64,000 nt of DNA from an uncultured Planktomarina sp. (GCA_905182325.1 CAJJBD010000029.1:22645-86644); one strand, 5' to 3'. Shown: positions 34,489 to 44,313, numbered from the stretch's first letter. Program-made: numbers and translations. The notes: generated by a model not told the origin, from the sequence alone.

Positions 34489-36192
34489 CTAAGCTGCAAA
34501 ATCATTGAGTTCTATAGCATAAAGATCCGCAGCCCCAGCTTTCGCCTGTGCGCACAAAGCAACACTTTCTGGGAGCAAGCTTTTAATGTAAAATGTAGCA
34601 AGACGAACGCGCTTACCATTTCCAGACATGGCTGCCACCAAATGAAAGTATCCACCTAATACGCGGGCAAATGCTTTCTGATAGGCTACAGCGCCTGCAA
34701 AGCGCTCGTTGATATCTTGCTGAACCAACCACTCCGTAGTTTTTCGAAGTTCATCCACAGCTAATTTCAAAAGTGAAGCCAAAGTAATATCTTTAGCATT
34801 AGTTATTAATTTATCTATATCATCCATCAGTGAAAATGCTGCTCTACCGCCATCCATCATTTTACGAGCAACCAAATCCATTGCCTGGATGCCGTTAGTC
34901 CCCTCATATATTGGTGTGATGCGCACATCACGCAAATATTGCGCAGCCGCTGTCTCCTCAACGAAGCCCATCCCACCGTGAATTTGTACTCCTAGATCAG
35001 CAACAGATACTCCAGTGTCACTTCCAAAAGATTTTGCAATGGGGGTCAGTATGGCAGCCTTAGCACGCCACTCCAGATCATCAGTTGCATTAGCCATATC
35101 TATTGCAACAGCGCAGGCCACCCCAATGGAACGCGCTGCAAAAATTTCTGCCTTCATATGCGCCAACATTCTACGCACGTCTGCGTGATCAATAATTGTA
35201 CCAGTCCCATCAGGAATCATTGAACGACCTTGCTTTCGACCCATCGCAAAGGCCAATGCATGCTGATAAGCACCTTCAGCCACTCCAATACCCTGCATCC
35301 CCACAGCTAGGCGGGCATTGTTCATCATAGTAAACATGCACGCCATGCCATTGTGCTCTTCCCCCACAAGCCAACCTGTTGCGCCTGAATACTCCATCAC
35401 CGCTGTTGGGCTACCGTGGACGCCCAATTTATGTTCAAGACTGACACAACGCAGATCATTTTGGGCACCTAAGCTACCGTCAGAGTTTGGTATAAATTTT
35501 GGTACTAAAAACAGGCTAATGCCCTTTGGACCGGGCTTTCCGTCTGGAAGACGTGCTAAAACAAGATGACAGATATTTTCAGCAATGTCGTGTTCACCCC
35601 AAGTAATATAAATCTTTTGTCCAGTAATTTTGTATGTATTATCCAATTGTGGCTCAGCTTTTGTGGTCAATGCCCCAACATCCGATCCGGCCTGTGGTTC
35701 AGTCAGGTTCATAGTTCCTGTCCACTGGCCCGATATAAGTTTAGGTAAATACAGCTCTTGAAGGGCCTTACTTGCGTGATGCTCTAAAGCCTCTATCTGG
35801 CCCTGCGATAGTAATGGACACAAATTGAGCGAAATACACGCACCACACATCATATCATGCATAGCAGTATTCATAGCAAAAGGCAGGCCCATGCCGCCGT
35901 ATGTCGTCCCTGCAGAAATACCAATCCAGCCACTTTCAGCAATCGCTAAATATCCTTCAGCAAAACCTGGTGATGTCCTGACAATACCATTTTCAAGATA
36001 TGCTGGATGCAAGTCGCCAGGACGTTGTAGGGGGGCCATAACTGTGTCACACATTTTACCACATTCTTTGAGAACAGCATCAGTAAGATCTGGAGTCGCT
36101 TCCGAAAAACATTCATTTTCAATGACTTGTGAAAGTGGAATAACTTTATCAAATATAAATTGATATTCGCCAACTGGCGCTTGATAAGGCAT
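34489..36192 (-). CDS. Acyl-CoA dehydrogenase with AcdC-type C-terminal domain
   Basis: FAD-dependent acyl-CoA dehydrogenase of the long, DmdC-like class, 567 residues. It begins MPYQAPVGEYQFIFDKVIPL and has MNLTEPQAGSDVGALTTKAE, GQKIYITWGEHD, the middle/C-terminal domain with ARLAVGMQGIGVAEGAYQHA, VQIHGGMGFVEET and the catalytic-base region ITPIYEGTNGIQAMD, followed by the extra C-terminal domain (PF12806 type). The ATG with a GGAG site is preferred to one four codons upstream. Relatives include methylmercaptopropionyl-CoA dehydrogenase of marine Rhodobacterales, but other substrates are equally possible. Electrons would go to ETF and ETF-QO. Confidence 0.88.
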   Translation of the reverse strand: MPYQAPVGEYQFIFDKVIPLSQVIENECFSEATPDLTDAVLKECGKMCDTVMAPLQRPGDLHPAYLENGIVRTSPGFAEGYLAIAESGWIGISAGTTYGGMGLPFAMNTAMHDMMCGACISLNLCPLLSQGQIEALEHHASKALQELYLPKLISGQWTGTMNLTEPQAGSDVGALTTKAEPQLDNTYKITGQKIYITWGEHDIAENICHLVLARLPDGKPGPKGISLFLVPKFIPNSDGSLGAQNDLRCVSLEHKLGVHGSPTAVMEYSGATGWLVGEEHNGMACMFTMMNNARLAVGMQGIGVAEGAYQHALAFAMGRKQGRSMIPDGTGTIIDHADVRRMLAHMKAEIFAARSIGVACAVAIDMANATDDLEWRAKAAILTPIAKSFGSDTGVSVADLGVQIHGGMGFVEETAAAQYLRDVRITPIYEGTNGIQAMDLVARKMMDGGRAAFSLMDDIDKLITNAKDITLASLLKLAVDELRKTTEWLVQQDINERFAGAVAYQKAFARVLGGYFHLVAAMSGNGKRVRLATFYIKSLLPESVALCAQAKAGAADLYAIELNDFAA

Positions 36193-36211
36193 TTTTAACT
36201 CCAAAATAGCA

Positions 36212-36239
36212 ATTTTAGTTACTTCTTTTTAACTAAAAT
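36212..36239. promoter_or_regulatory. Perfect 10-bp inverted repeat upstream of acyl-CoA dehydrogenase
   Basis: ATTTTAGTTA, eight bases, TAACTAAAAT, ending 20 bases before the start codon. Symmetry and position suit an operator for a dimeric (for example TetR-type) repressor. There is no T-run downstream on the coding strand, so a terminator for yqgE is less likely. Confidence 0.45.
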
Positions 36240-36329
36240 AACCAAACTATGATATAGCTAGGGTTTAAAACGCGGCGTCATGTTTTGCAACAAGTCTAAG
36301 GCGATATTTCTTTGCGGTTTTGGGGTCGG

Positions 36330-36899
36330 TCAAGCCCGACCAGCCTGCGTGGAAAGCATTAAAGGATCCACCCCAAGCGAAGCGAGAGCCGAAGCCCATT
36401 TATCATTATCCGCTACCTTAAACACGAGGTCGTAGGTGGCATCGCAAATTAGCCAGCCATTCTGCAAAAGCTCTGACTCAAGTTGACCCGAGGCCCATCC
36501 AGAATAGCCTAGTGCTAATAAGCTTATGTCGGGTCCTTCACCCTTGGCTATATCTTTCAAAATGTCGGGAGTGGCGGTCATTGAAAAGCTTCCATCAACA
36601 TTTAAGGTGTCCACGCCCTCTTGATAATCTGAAGAGTGCAAAATAAAACCGCGCACCTGTTCAACTGGGCCACCAAAATGCACCATCGTGTCAATTATGG
36701 AGAGATTAGAGCTAATATTTAGCTGACTAAGAAGCTTCTTAAACTTTAGCTTAGGGTTGGGCTTGTTGACTATTAGTCCCATTGTACCGTCTTTGGAATG
36801 GGCACAAACGTAGATTACAGAATATTCAAACCGAACATCTCCCATCCCAGGCATTGCGACCAATAGTTTGCCCGCGAGGTTCATGCTTTCGGTTTTCAT
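36330..36899 (-). CDS. YqgE/AlgH family protein
   Basis: Protein of the UPF0301 (YqgE/AlgH) family, 189 residues, function unresolved. It has NLAGKLLVAMPGMGDVRFEY, the conserved GTMGLIVNKPNP, MVHFGGPVEQVRGFILHS, and LLALGYSGWASGQLESEL. A second ATG five codons in is possible. It diverges from the DsbD-N-like gene, an arrangement common in this group. AlgH has been linked to alginate regulation in Pseudomonas, which says little here. Confidence 0.92.
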   Translation of the reverse strand: MKTESMNLAGKLLVAMPGMGDVRFEYSVIYVCAHSKDGTMGLIVNKPNPKLKFKKLLSQLNISSNLSIIDTMVHFGGPVEQVRGFILHSSDYQEGVDTLNVDGSFSMTATPDILKDIAKGEGPDISLLALGYSGWASGQLESELLQNGWLICDATYDLVFKVADNDKWASALASLGVDPLMLSTQAGRA

Positions 36900-37011
36900 G
36901 ATACAAACATGGAGCTGATTGCGCCTAACAACAAGAGAATATATTTGTTATGAATTAGTTATCAAAAAAAGTAAGTTCTCATTTTATTTTTCTAAGTATA
37001 TTCTATTAGAT

Positions 37012-37806
37012 ATGAACCATTTTTTTTATACTCTTTTAACTACATTATTTTTTATTGGAGCTCTGAAAGCTCCAGTTGCAGCAAGTGAGTTGGACCAAAT
37101 TGTTCAAGTTACTCTAAAAAAAGGATGGCGAAAAGAAAATGGGACCCATATCGCAGCCCTACAAATAACACTGGCACCAGGCTGGAAAACGTACTGGCGC
37201 CAACCAGGAGACACAGGGATACCGCCAAAATTTGACTTTAGTGGGTCAGAAAATTTGACAATATTAGATGTAATCTATCCAGCACCCCAAATAACTTGGC
37301 AAGACAGTTATCGCTCATTCGTGTATTTTGGAAATGTTATATTTCCAATTTTAATTAGACCAGAAGCCACGGGAACTGCAACTTTACATGGGAATATTGA
37401 TATAGGGGTTTGTAAGGAAATTTGCATCCCAGTCTCGTTCGAGGTCGACACTACTTTAACTGCTATAAATCAAGAAGATACGTTGATAAAAAAATCCTTG
37501 AACGCCAAACCTCAGGTTGGCTTTGGAAGGGTAATTTGTGAATTCAAGCCAGTGTTAGATGGAATACAAATTTCTTTATATTTGACCGTGGCGGAACCAG
37601 AAATTCAACATGCAGTAGTCGAAGTTGGAAATCCAAAATTATCAATTGAAAAACCGAAGATATCACAGTTTGGAAACCAGCTCAAAATTGTCTCAAACGT
37701 CATAACACCAACTGGTCGTTTAGTTTTTATCACGCGCCGCGACGTAGTGACTACTATATTTTCAGAACAAACTGTTACTGAATTTAGTGGTTGCAATAGC
37801 CCTTAA
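37012..37806 (+). CDS. Periplasmic DsbD N-terminal-domain-like protein
   Basis: Exported protein of 264 residues with a signal peptide (residues 1-25, MNHFFYTLLTTLFFIGALKA then PVAAS) and a DsbD-alpha-like immunoglobulin fold: APGWKTYWRQPGDTGIPPKF, ITWQDSYRSFVYFGNVIFPI and the cysteine pair GVCKEICIPVSFE (C-x3-C). DsbD alpha domains pass electrons to periplasmic thioredoxin-like partners. It lacks the transmembrane and thioredoxin parts of full DsbD. A longer in-frame start adds 31 residues that spoil the signal peptide. Its last four bases overlap the convergent efflux gene. Confidence 0.85.
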   Translation: MNHFFYTLLTTLFFIGALKAPVAASELDQIVQVTLKKGWRKENGTHIAALQITLAPGWKTYWRQPGDTGIPPKFDFSGSENLTILDVIYPAPQITWQDSYRSFVYFGNVIFPILIRPEATGTATLHGNIDIGVCKEICIPVSFEVDTTLTAINQEDTLIKKSLNAKPQVGFGRVICEFKPVLDGIQISLYLTVAEPEIQHAVVEVGNPKLSIEKPKISQFGNQLKIVSNVITPTGRLVFITRRDVVTTIFSEQTVTEFSGCNSP

Positions 37807-40800
37807 CGTTTTGCCAAAAAATTTGGGCTCAACGCTGACAATAGATACACAATCATAACGACAACTGCGCTGCTAACTAGAAATAATGCCAAAGCTACTT
37901 GAGGAGCTGATCCCATTGAAACTAAAGCTAAATTCGAAAGTGGCCATGGCAGCGCACCGGTGACAACCACCCAACCTAATGTTCCAAGAAAAAGTATACT
38001 AATTAAAACTAGAGCGGATGCTACAGGCAGAACTGGACCTCGGGCTTTTGACATTCCACGAAGTGCACGCTTAAAGCTGGCAAATTGTGCCGCAATGTCA
38101 GCTTGCATTGCCAATAAAGCAGGCACCAAAATCAAAACCAGAACCATACCAAATCCTAAACCATAAACTAAAGTAATCACCGTCGGCTTCAGAAATTGAG
38201 CTTGTGATGATGTTTCATACAATAAAGGAGAAAGTCCTAAAACTGTTGTCAATGTAGTGAGCATCACAGGTCGCAAGCGGTCAGTTACACCATCTAAAAT
38301 CGCTGGAAACAGACCCCGTTCTTTTGCGTATTCATCTATAGTGGTTATCAAGACTATTGAATCATTAATGATTATACCAACCATTCCAATCAATCCAACT
38401 ATCGAAAACAAAGATAACGGAATATCGTACCACCAGTGACCATAAATTGTGCCCACTAAACCAAATGGTATGATCGCCATAATGACCAGGGGTCTTGTCC
38501 AACTTGAAAAAATCCACGCTAGCGTCATAAATATGCCAGCAAGAGTCAAAATTAGCCCGCGTGTAGCATCATTACGAAAATCGTCCTCTTGCTCTGCCAA
38601 CCCAGACAAATTGAAAACTACTTGAGTTTCCTCCGAGATTTTTGGTAAAATAGTTTCCTCTAATTCTGCAATAATGGCATTCGCACGAGCTGGATCATCT
38701 TCAGATATGTCTCCTGTGACTGAAATTACTTGAACTCCATTCTCACGACGAACCGTGGAAAAACCCGTACGTTGCTCTACCGTCACTATATCGGCAAGAG
38801 GTACATAATCACCTGTTTGCGTACGGATGAGCATCCTATCAGTAAAATCTGCTGTTAGCTCCGCTTTAGGAACTTCCACTCGAATTGTAGCTGATCTGGG
38901 TCCATCCGGAAAGCTAGCAGCCTCAATACCATTCAAGCGGTTTCGAAGAGTTCTTCCAAGAGCATCAATGGTCAGCCCAAGGGATTGACCTTGTGGCGTC
39001 AACTCTAAGATCAACTCTTCCTTATCATAAGCCAGGGTGTCCTCAACAGCTGATACTTCAGGGTACTTGGCGAGTGCGGATTGCAAGGCTTCAGATGCTG
39101 CCTTTAAGGTATCTGCATCAGCGCCTGAAAATTGAACGTCCAATGCATCTCCACCGGGTCCAGAACTCCACCCACGAAAACTAATTGTTTCTACACGCGG
39201 GTGCCGCCGGACAGCATCTTGCAGATCTGCTACAAAAGAGTACGACGAGTAGGGCCTCAGATCTGCATCTATAAGTTCAACCGCAATTGAACCTAATTGG
39301 TCGCGATCCTTTGTGTCAGATCCAGCGAGAGGCCGACCTGAGTTTCCACCAATTTCTACCATCACAAAGCTGATAGGAGAGCGCCCGTGTTTTTCTTTAT
39401 ATTTTGCGCCGACTTCTTCGACTGCATCCTGAAATGCTTTCATTTGTGCCATCGAGTCTTCACGCGTTGCGCCGGGAGCCATTGCAAAGTTACCAGTAAC
39501 CGACGACCGCTCTGGCGCATTGAAAAATCGCCACTGAACATCACCATTAATAAATAAAACAGCCTGACTTGCTAACGCAAGAACGACAGCCGCAAATACT
39601 GGATAACGAGCCCATATTACGAATTTTATTAATGGTCGAAAAATAATTCTTTTAAAATGATCGAGTAATTTATTCATATTATGCGATGGCAAGTCATACC
39701 AGCGCAAAGCTCCCCCATCAGTAATCGAATGCGCCATATGGTGCGGCAAAATTAGGAAACACTCTGCCAATGAAGCAATCAATACTACTATCACTGTGAA
39801 GGGAATGTCGGCAATCAAGTCTCCAAAGCGCCCACCAATAGCTACCAGGCCAAAAAATGCGATTACCGTCGTGAGCGTTGCTGAAAAAACTGGCGTGAAC
39901 ATACGTTTTGCCGCATTTTCTGCAGCTACCATTGGGGCTTCACCCAAACTACGCGCACGAAAATCTGCGTGCTCACCAACCACAATAGCATCATCAACCA
40001 CAATCCCAAGTGTTATAATGAGAGCGAACAACGATATCATATTGATTGTGATTCCAAACACGAACATCAGAGCAACAGCAGCAGCCATGGCCGCTGGAAT
40101 CCCTGCCGCCACCCAGAAAGCTGTTCGTACATTTAAAAACAAAAATAGTAGAAGCAAAACCAATCCAAGTCCTTGGAGGCCGTTTTTCATCAACATTGTC
40201 AGGCGAGCTGAAATAGCCTCAGATCGGGTGCGTATCAGTTCGACCTGCACCTCCGGCGGCAAAATTTCTTTCATTTCCTTTGCAACATTCTCAACAGATT
40301 CTTGGATGGCGATAGCATCCCCTTGAGCTGACCTATCAATGCGAATGGATATTGCTTGCTTTTCACCAACAAAATAGGCTCGATTTCGATCGATACCTTG
40401 CTCAATCACTCGGCCCACGTCACCAATGGTAAGCGCAGAACCATCTGTATTTGAACGTAAAACAATCGCACTAATGTCACGCGCACTGCGTTTAGCAACG
40501 CCAGTCCTGATGCGCGCACCACCCGCAAAGTCGCCGGCTGGATCAGCTTCAGCTTCCTCCGCAATCGCACTCGCTACTTGCGCCATAGTTAGGTCATGCT
40601 GGATCAAAGAAAGGCTATCAACCTCCACAATAGTAGAGCCTGACGCCACGCCGCGAACACTGGTTCGTGTAACGCCGGCAGCAAAAAGGCGGGTGATGAA
40701 CTCATCAGTAAACAGGGCCAGTTGTTTAATATCGACTGGACCTGAAATCACGACATCAGTCACCCTGTCTCGCCAGAATCCACGTCTCACACTAGGGTCG

Positions 40801-41195
40801 TCCGCGTCATTTGGAAATTGAGATGCAACGGAATCGACCGCTATTTGAGCATCATCAGTGCCACGGGCCATATCCCAGCCGGGTTCAAATTCCATTAGAA
40901 TTCGAGCTCGGCCTTCCGATGATGTGGCGGTGGTGCTGGTAACTCCCTCCACGCCGAGTAAGGACAGCTCCACAACTTGAACAATGGCACGGTCCACATC
41001 TTCTGGACCGGCACCGTCCCAACGAACACTTACTGTCACGTTATCAATAACAACATCAGGAAAGAACTGTGCTCGCATTTGTGGGAATGAAACGACTCCC
41101 GCCAAAAGCATAACTAATAAGAAAAGATTGGCCGCAGTACGATGGCGGGTCATGTAAGATAAAATTCCGCTAGTTGTTTTCGCCATAACTAACAT
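37803..41195 (-). CDS. RND efflux transporter permease
   Basis: Inner-membrane proton-driven pump of the AcrB/HAE-1 type, 1130 residues. The first helix is in TAANLFLLVMLLAGVVSF; two large periplasmic loops and two sets of helices follow. TM4 carries the paired aspartates in LGIVVDDAIVVGE, and the second half has the matching GMVGIIINDSIVLI. The ATG has a GGGAGGG ribosome site; a second ATG three codons in is possible. It extends about 90 residues past the usual end with two more hydrophobic segments. With the adaptor upstream it forms a two-gene operon lacking an outer-membrane channel gene. Confidence 0.93.
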   Translation of the reverse strand: MLVMAKTTSGILSYMTRHRTAANLFLLVMLLAGVVSFPQMRAQFFPDVVIDNVTVSVRWDGAGPEDVDRAIVQVVELSLLGVEGVTSTTATSSEGRARILMEFEPGWDMARGTDDAQIAVDSVASQFPNDADDPSVRRGFWRDRVTDVVISGPVDIKQLALFTDEFITRLFAAGVTRTSVRGVASGSTIVEVDSLSLIQHDLTMAQVASAIAEEAEADPAGDFAGGARIRTGVAKRSARDISAIVLRSNTDGSALTIGDVGRVIEQGIDRNRAYFVGEKQAISIRIDRSAQGDAIAIQESVENVAKEMKEILPPEVQVELIRTRSEAISARLTMLMKNGLQGLGLVLLLLFLFLNVRTAFWVAAGIPAAMAAAVALMFVFGITINMISLFALIITLGIVVDDAIVVGEHADFRARSLGEAPMVAAENAAKRMFTPVFSATLTTVIAFFGLVAIGGRFGDLIADIPFTVIVVLIASLAECFLILPHHMAHSITDGGALRWYDLPSHNMNKLLDHFKRIIFRPLIKFVIWARYPVFAAVVLALASQAVLFINGDVQWRFFNAPERSSVTGNFAMAPGATREDSMAQMKAFQDAVEEVGAKYKEKHGRSPISFVMVEIGGNSGRPLAGSDTKDRDQLGSIAVELIDADLRPYSSYSFVADLQDAVRRHPRVETISFRGWSSGPGGDALDVQFSGADADTLKAASEALQSALAKYPEVSAVEDTLAYDKEELILELTPQGQSLGLTIDALGRTLRNRLNGIEAASFPDGPRSATIRVEVPKAELTADFTDRMLIRTQTGDYVPLADIVTVEQRTGFSTVRRENGVQVISVTGDISEDDPARANAIIAELEETILPKISEETQVVFNLSGLAEQEDDFRNDATRGLILTLAGIFMTLAWIFSSWTRPLVIMAIIPFGLVGTIYGHWWYDIPLSLFSIVGLIGMVGIIINDSIVLITTIDEYAKERGLFPAILDGVTDRLRPVMLTTLTTVLGLSPLLYETSSQAQFLKPTVITLVYGLGFGMVLVLILVPALLAMQADIAAQFASFKRALRGMSKARGPVLPVASALVLISILFLGTLGWVVVTGALPWPLSNLALVSMGSAPQVALALFLVSSAVVVMIVYLLSALSPNFLAKR

Positions 41196-41198
41196 GGA

Positions 41199-42656
41199 TT
41201 ACCCTCCCATCCGGCCTTCTAGCCGCTCTACCATTTCACTTGGCACTTCTGGCTGTGCCAATTGATTTAACATACGTTCCTTCACTGCTTTCGGTATACG
41301 CTTATTTGCGTCTACGAATGCAATCATTTTAGCGCGGCGCTCAGGGTCTAGCTTCACCATCGCCGGCGCCTCAGGCTCTTCATTCCCATCAGCTGCAATT
41401 ACCCTTACTTTGATGCCACTTCCCAGCACTGGAGAACGTTCAGCAACAACTTTCGCATCTCGTAACTCGCGTGACCGCACTAAGACATCATTACCTTGCC
41501 TACGCACAAGCGTCACCTCTGCTTCTTTCAGACGTTCGCCCTCACCAACGACAAGAACTTTATTATTTCCACTCAGTGCGGAAGCCGGCAACTTGGCAAC
41601 CCAATTTAAGGGAGGTTCTGTAATATCAACAGTAACAAAGTCACCTGGTCGGAGACCTTTGACATCCGACAGACTAGCGAACAACAGGCGGCCAGTAAGA
41701 CCTTCGCCGACTACTGCGGCCTCTCGGTTTAACACACCTTTCGTTTTCATCTCAGCGCCTAAAACATCAAGTGTCACAGAAATCTTTGAATTTCGCAAAA
41801 CACCATTATCATCTAATAAGCGTTGATGCTGTGAGGTGCTAACACGAAATGCAACCTCTAGTGCCAACGGGTCAACGAGCTGTCCTATACGTTCATTATT
41901 TGCTACAGTTCCACCCTTAACCACAACAACATTTGCTAAAGAACCAGAAAATGTCGCACGAAGAACTGTGTCACGTAAATTCCGTTCAGCTTCTGTCAAA
42001 GAAATGTCTACGCGTAGCAACCGCGCTTCTGTTTTATTAAGGCGCGCCTCAGTCGCTTGAAAGGATTGTCGTCTTGTCAGTATAGCTTGATTTGCGGACG
42101 ATACCGCAAATTCCGCTGTTTCTACAGAAGCTTCAGTTCCCACGCCACGCTCTACCAAATCATTTTGTCGCTTCAGCGCTTTCAGCCGCAACGCAGCTTG
42201 TTGTCTAGCTGCAGATACTTCATCTTTCGCCAACTCGAGCGCACGGGTTGCCTCACGCAGATCCGCCTGCGCATCGGCCATATCTGCCCGAACTAAAGCT
42301 AAAGCTGTTTCAGCGTTTGATGGGTCAATCCGCAGTATAATGTCTCCCTCATTAACCTGGCCCCCATTTTGAAAGTCTGGGTGCAGTTCAATAACAGTTC
42401 CACCCACTGCAGCACGAATATCCAAACTACGTTGGCTTTGAACCTCTCCAAAAACTTGTAAAGTAGGGGTCTGTTGACCAGCCTCAAACGGCACAACATT
42501 TACAGCAAAAATACGTTCGCGCGGTCCACCTCCACGGCGTTGACCGTCATCTTTATTTTCAATTGCCGACCGGACCATTACGAAAGCGAAAGTAAACAGC
42601 GCCAACGTTACTCCTAGTAAAAATAATCCTGTTAAACTCTTGCGTAGAAAGCGCAT
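41199..42656 (-). CDS. RND efflux periplasmic adaptor subunit
   Basis: Membrane fusion protein, 485 residues, linking the RND pump to an outer-membrane channel. It has an N-terminal anchor (residues 9-29, TGLFLLGVTLALFTFAFVMV), the lipoyl-half motif IRAAVGGTVIEL, a long alpha hairpin rich in Ala, Arg and Glu (about 115-215), the second lipoyl half LRATFSGSLANVVV and a beta-barrel with LRPGDFVTVDI. An unusual acidic, arginine-rich tail follows residue 420. It precedes the permease by three bases. A CAGGAAA ribosome site is visible. Substrate unknown. Confidence 0.9.
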   Translation of the reverse strand: MRFLRKSLTGLFLLGVTLALFTFAFVMVRSAIENKDDGQRRGGGPRERIFAVNVVPFEAGQQTPTLQVFGEVQSQRSLDIRAAVGGTVIELHPDFQNGGQVNEGDIILRIDPSNAETALALVRADMADAQADLREATRALELAKDEVSAARQQAALRLKALKRQNDLVERGVGTEASVETAEFAVSSANQAILTRRQSFQATEARLNKTEARLLRVDISLTEAERNLRDTVLRATFSGSLANVVVVKGGTVANNERIGQLVDPLALEVAFRVSTSQHQRLLDDNGVLRNSKISVTLDVLGAEMKTKGVLNREAAVVGEGLTGRLLFASLSDVKGLRPGDFVTVDITEPPLNWVAKLPASALSGNNKVLVVGEGERLKEAEVTLVRRQGNDVLVRSRELRDAKVVAERSPVLGSGIKVRVIAADGNEEPEAPAMVKLDPERRAKMIAFVDANKRIPKAVKERMLNQLAQPEVPSEMVERLEGRMGG

Positions 42657-42710
42657 TAATTTTTCCTGTTTTTATTTATCTATTAGATAGTGCAAATACT
42701 TCAATAGTCA

Positions 42711-42827
42711 CTACTTACACCTATAATCAAAGCGATGGCTTAAGTTAACAAACTCCAAGCCCATATCGTTGTTAAGGTTTTCTTGAAACTCTATGCCGCG
42801 AATTTCTTGAATATACTCTTCTCCCAT
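42711..42827 (-). other. Possible 38-residue ORF or gene remnant
   Basis: In the 337-base gap between moaB and the adaptor gene a short frame reads MGEEYIQEIRGIEFQENL and then NNDMGLEFVNLSHRFDYRCK. No clear ribosome site precedes it. Another frame just upstream, GYEYAPMGGTKNPVLKISSL, also has a protein-like composition, so the stretch may be a decayed gene. I recognise neither sequence. The remainder of the gap shows nothing else. Confidence 0.2.
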
Positions 42828-42993
42828 TTGATCTTTGTAAGGCTAGAAATCTTTAATACTGGATTCTTAGTTCCACCCATGGGGGCATATTCATAACCAA
42901 AACGTCAACTAAAAACCGCAATGTAGTATGCTTGTATCACATCGTGGACCAGTCTATTTTAAAATACCGCCAGTTTGGGCACTTCAAGGACAG

Positions 42994-43536
42994 TTACTTC
43001 CGTCGCAAATGCTCGTCAAGCCGGGGCAATATTTCTGCAAAGTTGCATGGCTTATGACGGATATCCAATTGTTTTACTAAAATTTCATCCCAAGCGTCTT
43101 TGCAAGCACCTGGGCTGCCAGGCAAGGCAAACATAAACGTACCTTTAGCTACCCCACCAGTTGCTCGACTTTGAATGGCAGACGTACCAATTTTTTTCAT
43201 TGAAATAATTGTAAAGATTGTTCCAAATGCATCTATTTCTTTTTCATACACATCACGATGCGCCTCAACTGTAACGTCCCTTCCTGTCAGCCCTGTCCCA
43301 CCAGTAGAAATCACAACATCAACATTCTTATCGTCTGCCCATTTCATTAATATCGATGCAATAGAAAATCGGTCATCCTGCAAAATCTGACGTGCAGCCA
43401 AAATATGCCCTGCCTCTTTCACACGGGCCTCCAGAATATCACCAGATTTATCCTCGCTCAGGCTTCTAGAATCTGAAACGGTCAGCAGTGCTATTCTCAT
43501 GGGAACAAAGTTATCTATTATATCTCTCTCAACCAT
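42994..43536 (-). CDS. moaB: Molybdenum cofactor biosynthesis protein B
   Basis: MoaB/Mog-family molybdopterin adenylyltransferase-type protein, 180 residues. It has IALLTVSDSRSLSEDKSGDI, VDVVISTGGTGLTGRDVTVE (the nucleotide-binding TGGTG motif), IQSRATGGVAKGTFMFALPG and the terminal SPGACKDAWDEIL. It starts one base after the stop codon of the uracil-DNA glycosylase gene. Third separate location of Mo-cofactor genes in the window. Confidence 0.93.
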   Translation of the reverse strand: MVERDIIDNFVPMRIALLTVSDSRSLSEDKSGDILEARVKEAGHILAARQILQDDRFSIASILMKWADDKNVDVVISTGGTGLTGRDVTVEAHRDVYEKEIDAFGTIFTIISMKKIGTSAIQSRATGGVAKGTFMFALPGSPGACKDAWDEILVKQLDIRHKPCNFAEILPRLDEHLRRK

Positions 43537-44313
43537 TTAATTTTCCTTAATATGCCGATTGCGCAGCCAAGATTTTAATTCCAAAAGATCCTGCCATGCC
43601 TGTTTTTTACCAGCTGGTTGACGCAACAAATTTCTTGGATGTGCCATTGGCATTACAGGTAAATTAAAACCCTGATGCCATTGCCCACGAAGTTTGTTAA
43701 CCCCACCCTTGCCTAACACTGAAATACAACTGGTATTTCCCATACAAATCAAAACTTCTGGGTTTACAAGTGCCACATGACGCCGCGCAAACGGCGTCAT
43801 CATATCGATTTCAAATTGTTGGGGCTCACGGTCTTGCGGCGGACGCCAAGGGATTACAGTTCCAATGTAGATGTTTTCCTGGCGGCTCAGCCCAACTGCG
43901 GCCAGCATTTTGTCCAGCAACAAACCCTCGGGACCAACAAAAGGTTTTGCCTTGAGGTCTTCTTCACGCCCAGGTGCATCACCTAAAATCATCACCCGAG
44001 CATCTGGAACCCCATCACTAAAAACTAGATTTCGTGAACCACGTTGTAAATCACAATGCTGAAAATTATTAATGGCTTGCTCAAGTTGGGTCAAATTTTC
44101 AGCTGCACTGGCAGATTGTTCAGCTAACGCGATTCGATCTATTTTTTGCAAAAAACTTACAGCAGGCGACTGCACTATTTTGGGATTTTTTTCCAAGCTT
44201 TCAACAGGAACTGCATAACGATCTATTGGTTTATCGCCAATAGCATCAGTCGTGCCCATTTCTACCTGCCACTCCAATGCGGCACGCGCAGTATGCCATT
44301 CTAATTCATCCAT
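43537..44313 (-). CDS. Uracil-DNA glycosylase family protein
   Basis: Uracil-DNA glycosylase of the family 4/5-related superfamily, 258 residues. The catalytic domain begins near residue 85: ARVMILGDAPGREEDLKAKP, FVGPEGLLLDKMLAAVGL, YIGTVIPWRPPQDREP and the terminal MAHPRNLLRQP. The classic family 4 iron-sulfur cysteines are not all present: only one Cys (HCDLQ) precedes motif A, and the KC before RPP is PW. The first 80 residues are poorly conserved. It shares a unit with moaB; this pairing has no obvious logic. Confidence 0.88.
   Translation of the reverse strand: MDELEWHTARAALEWQVEMGTTDAIGDKPIDRYAVPVESLEKNPKIVQSPAVSFLQKIDRIALAEQSASAAENLTQLEQAINNFQHCDLQRGSRNLVFSDGVPDARVMILGDAPGREEDLKAKPFVGPEGLLLDKMLAAVGLSRQENIYIGTVIPWRPPQDREPQQFEIDMMTPFARRHVALVNPEVLICMGNTSCISVLGKGGVNKLRGQWHQGFNLPVMPMAHPRNLLRQPAGKKQAWQDLLELKSWLRNRHIKEN

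Noticed and set aside
39796..40326. Long plus-strand frames opposite the RND permease gene
   Set aside because: They are low-complexity antisense shadows of a clear RND coding sequence; no ribosome sites or recognisable domains.
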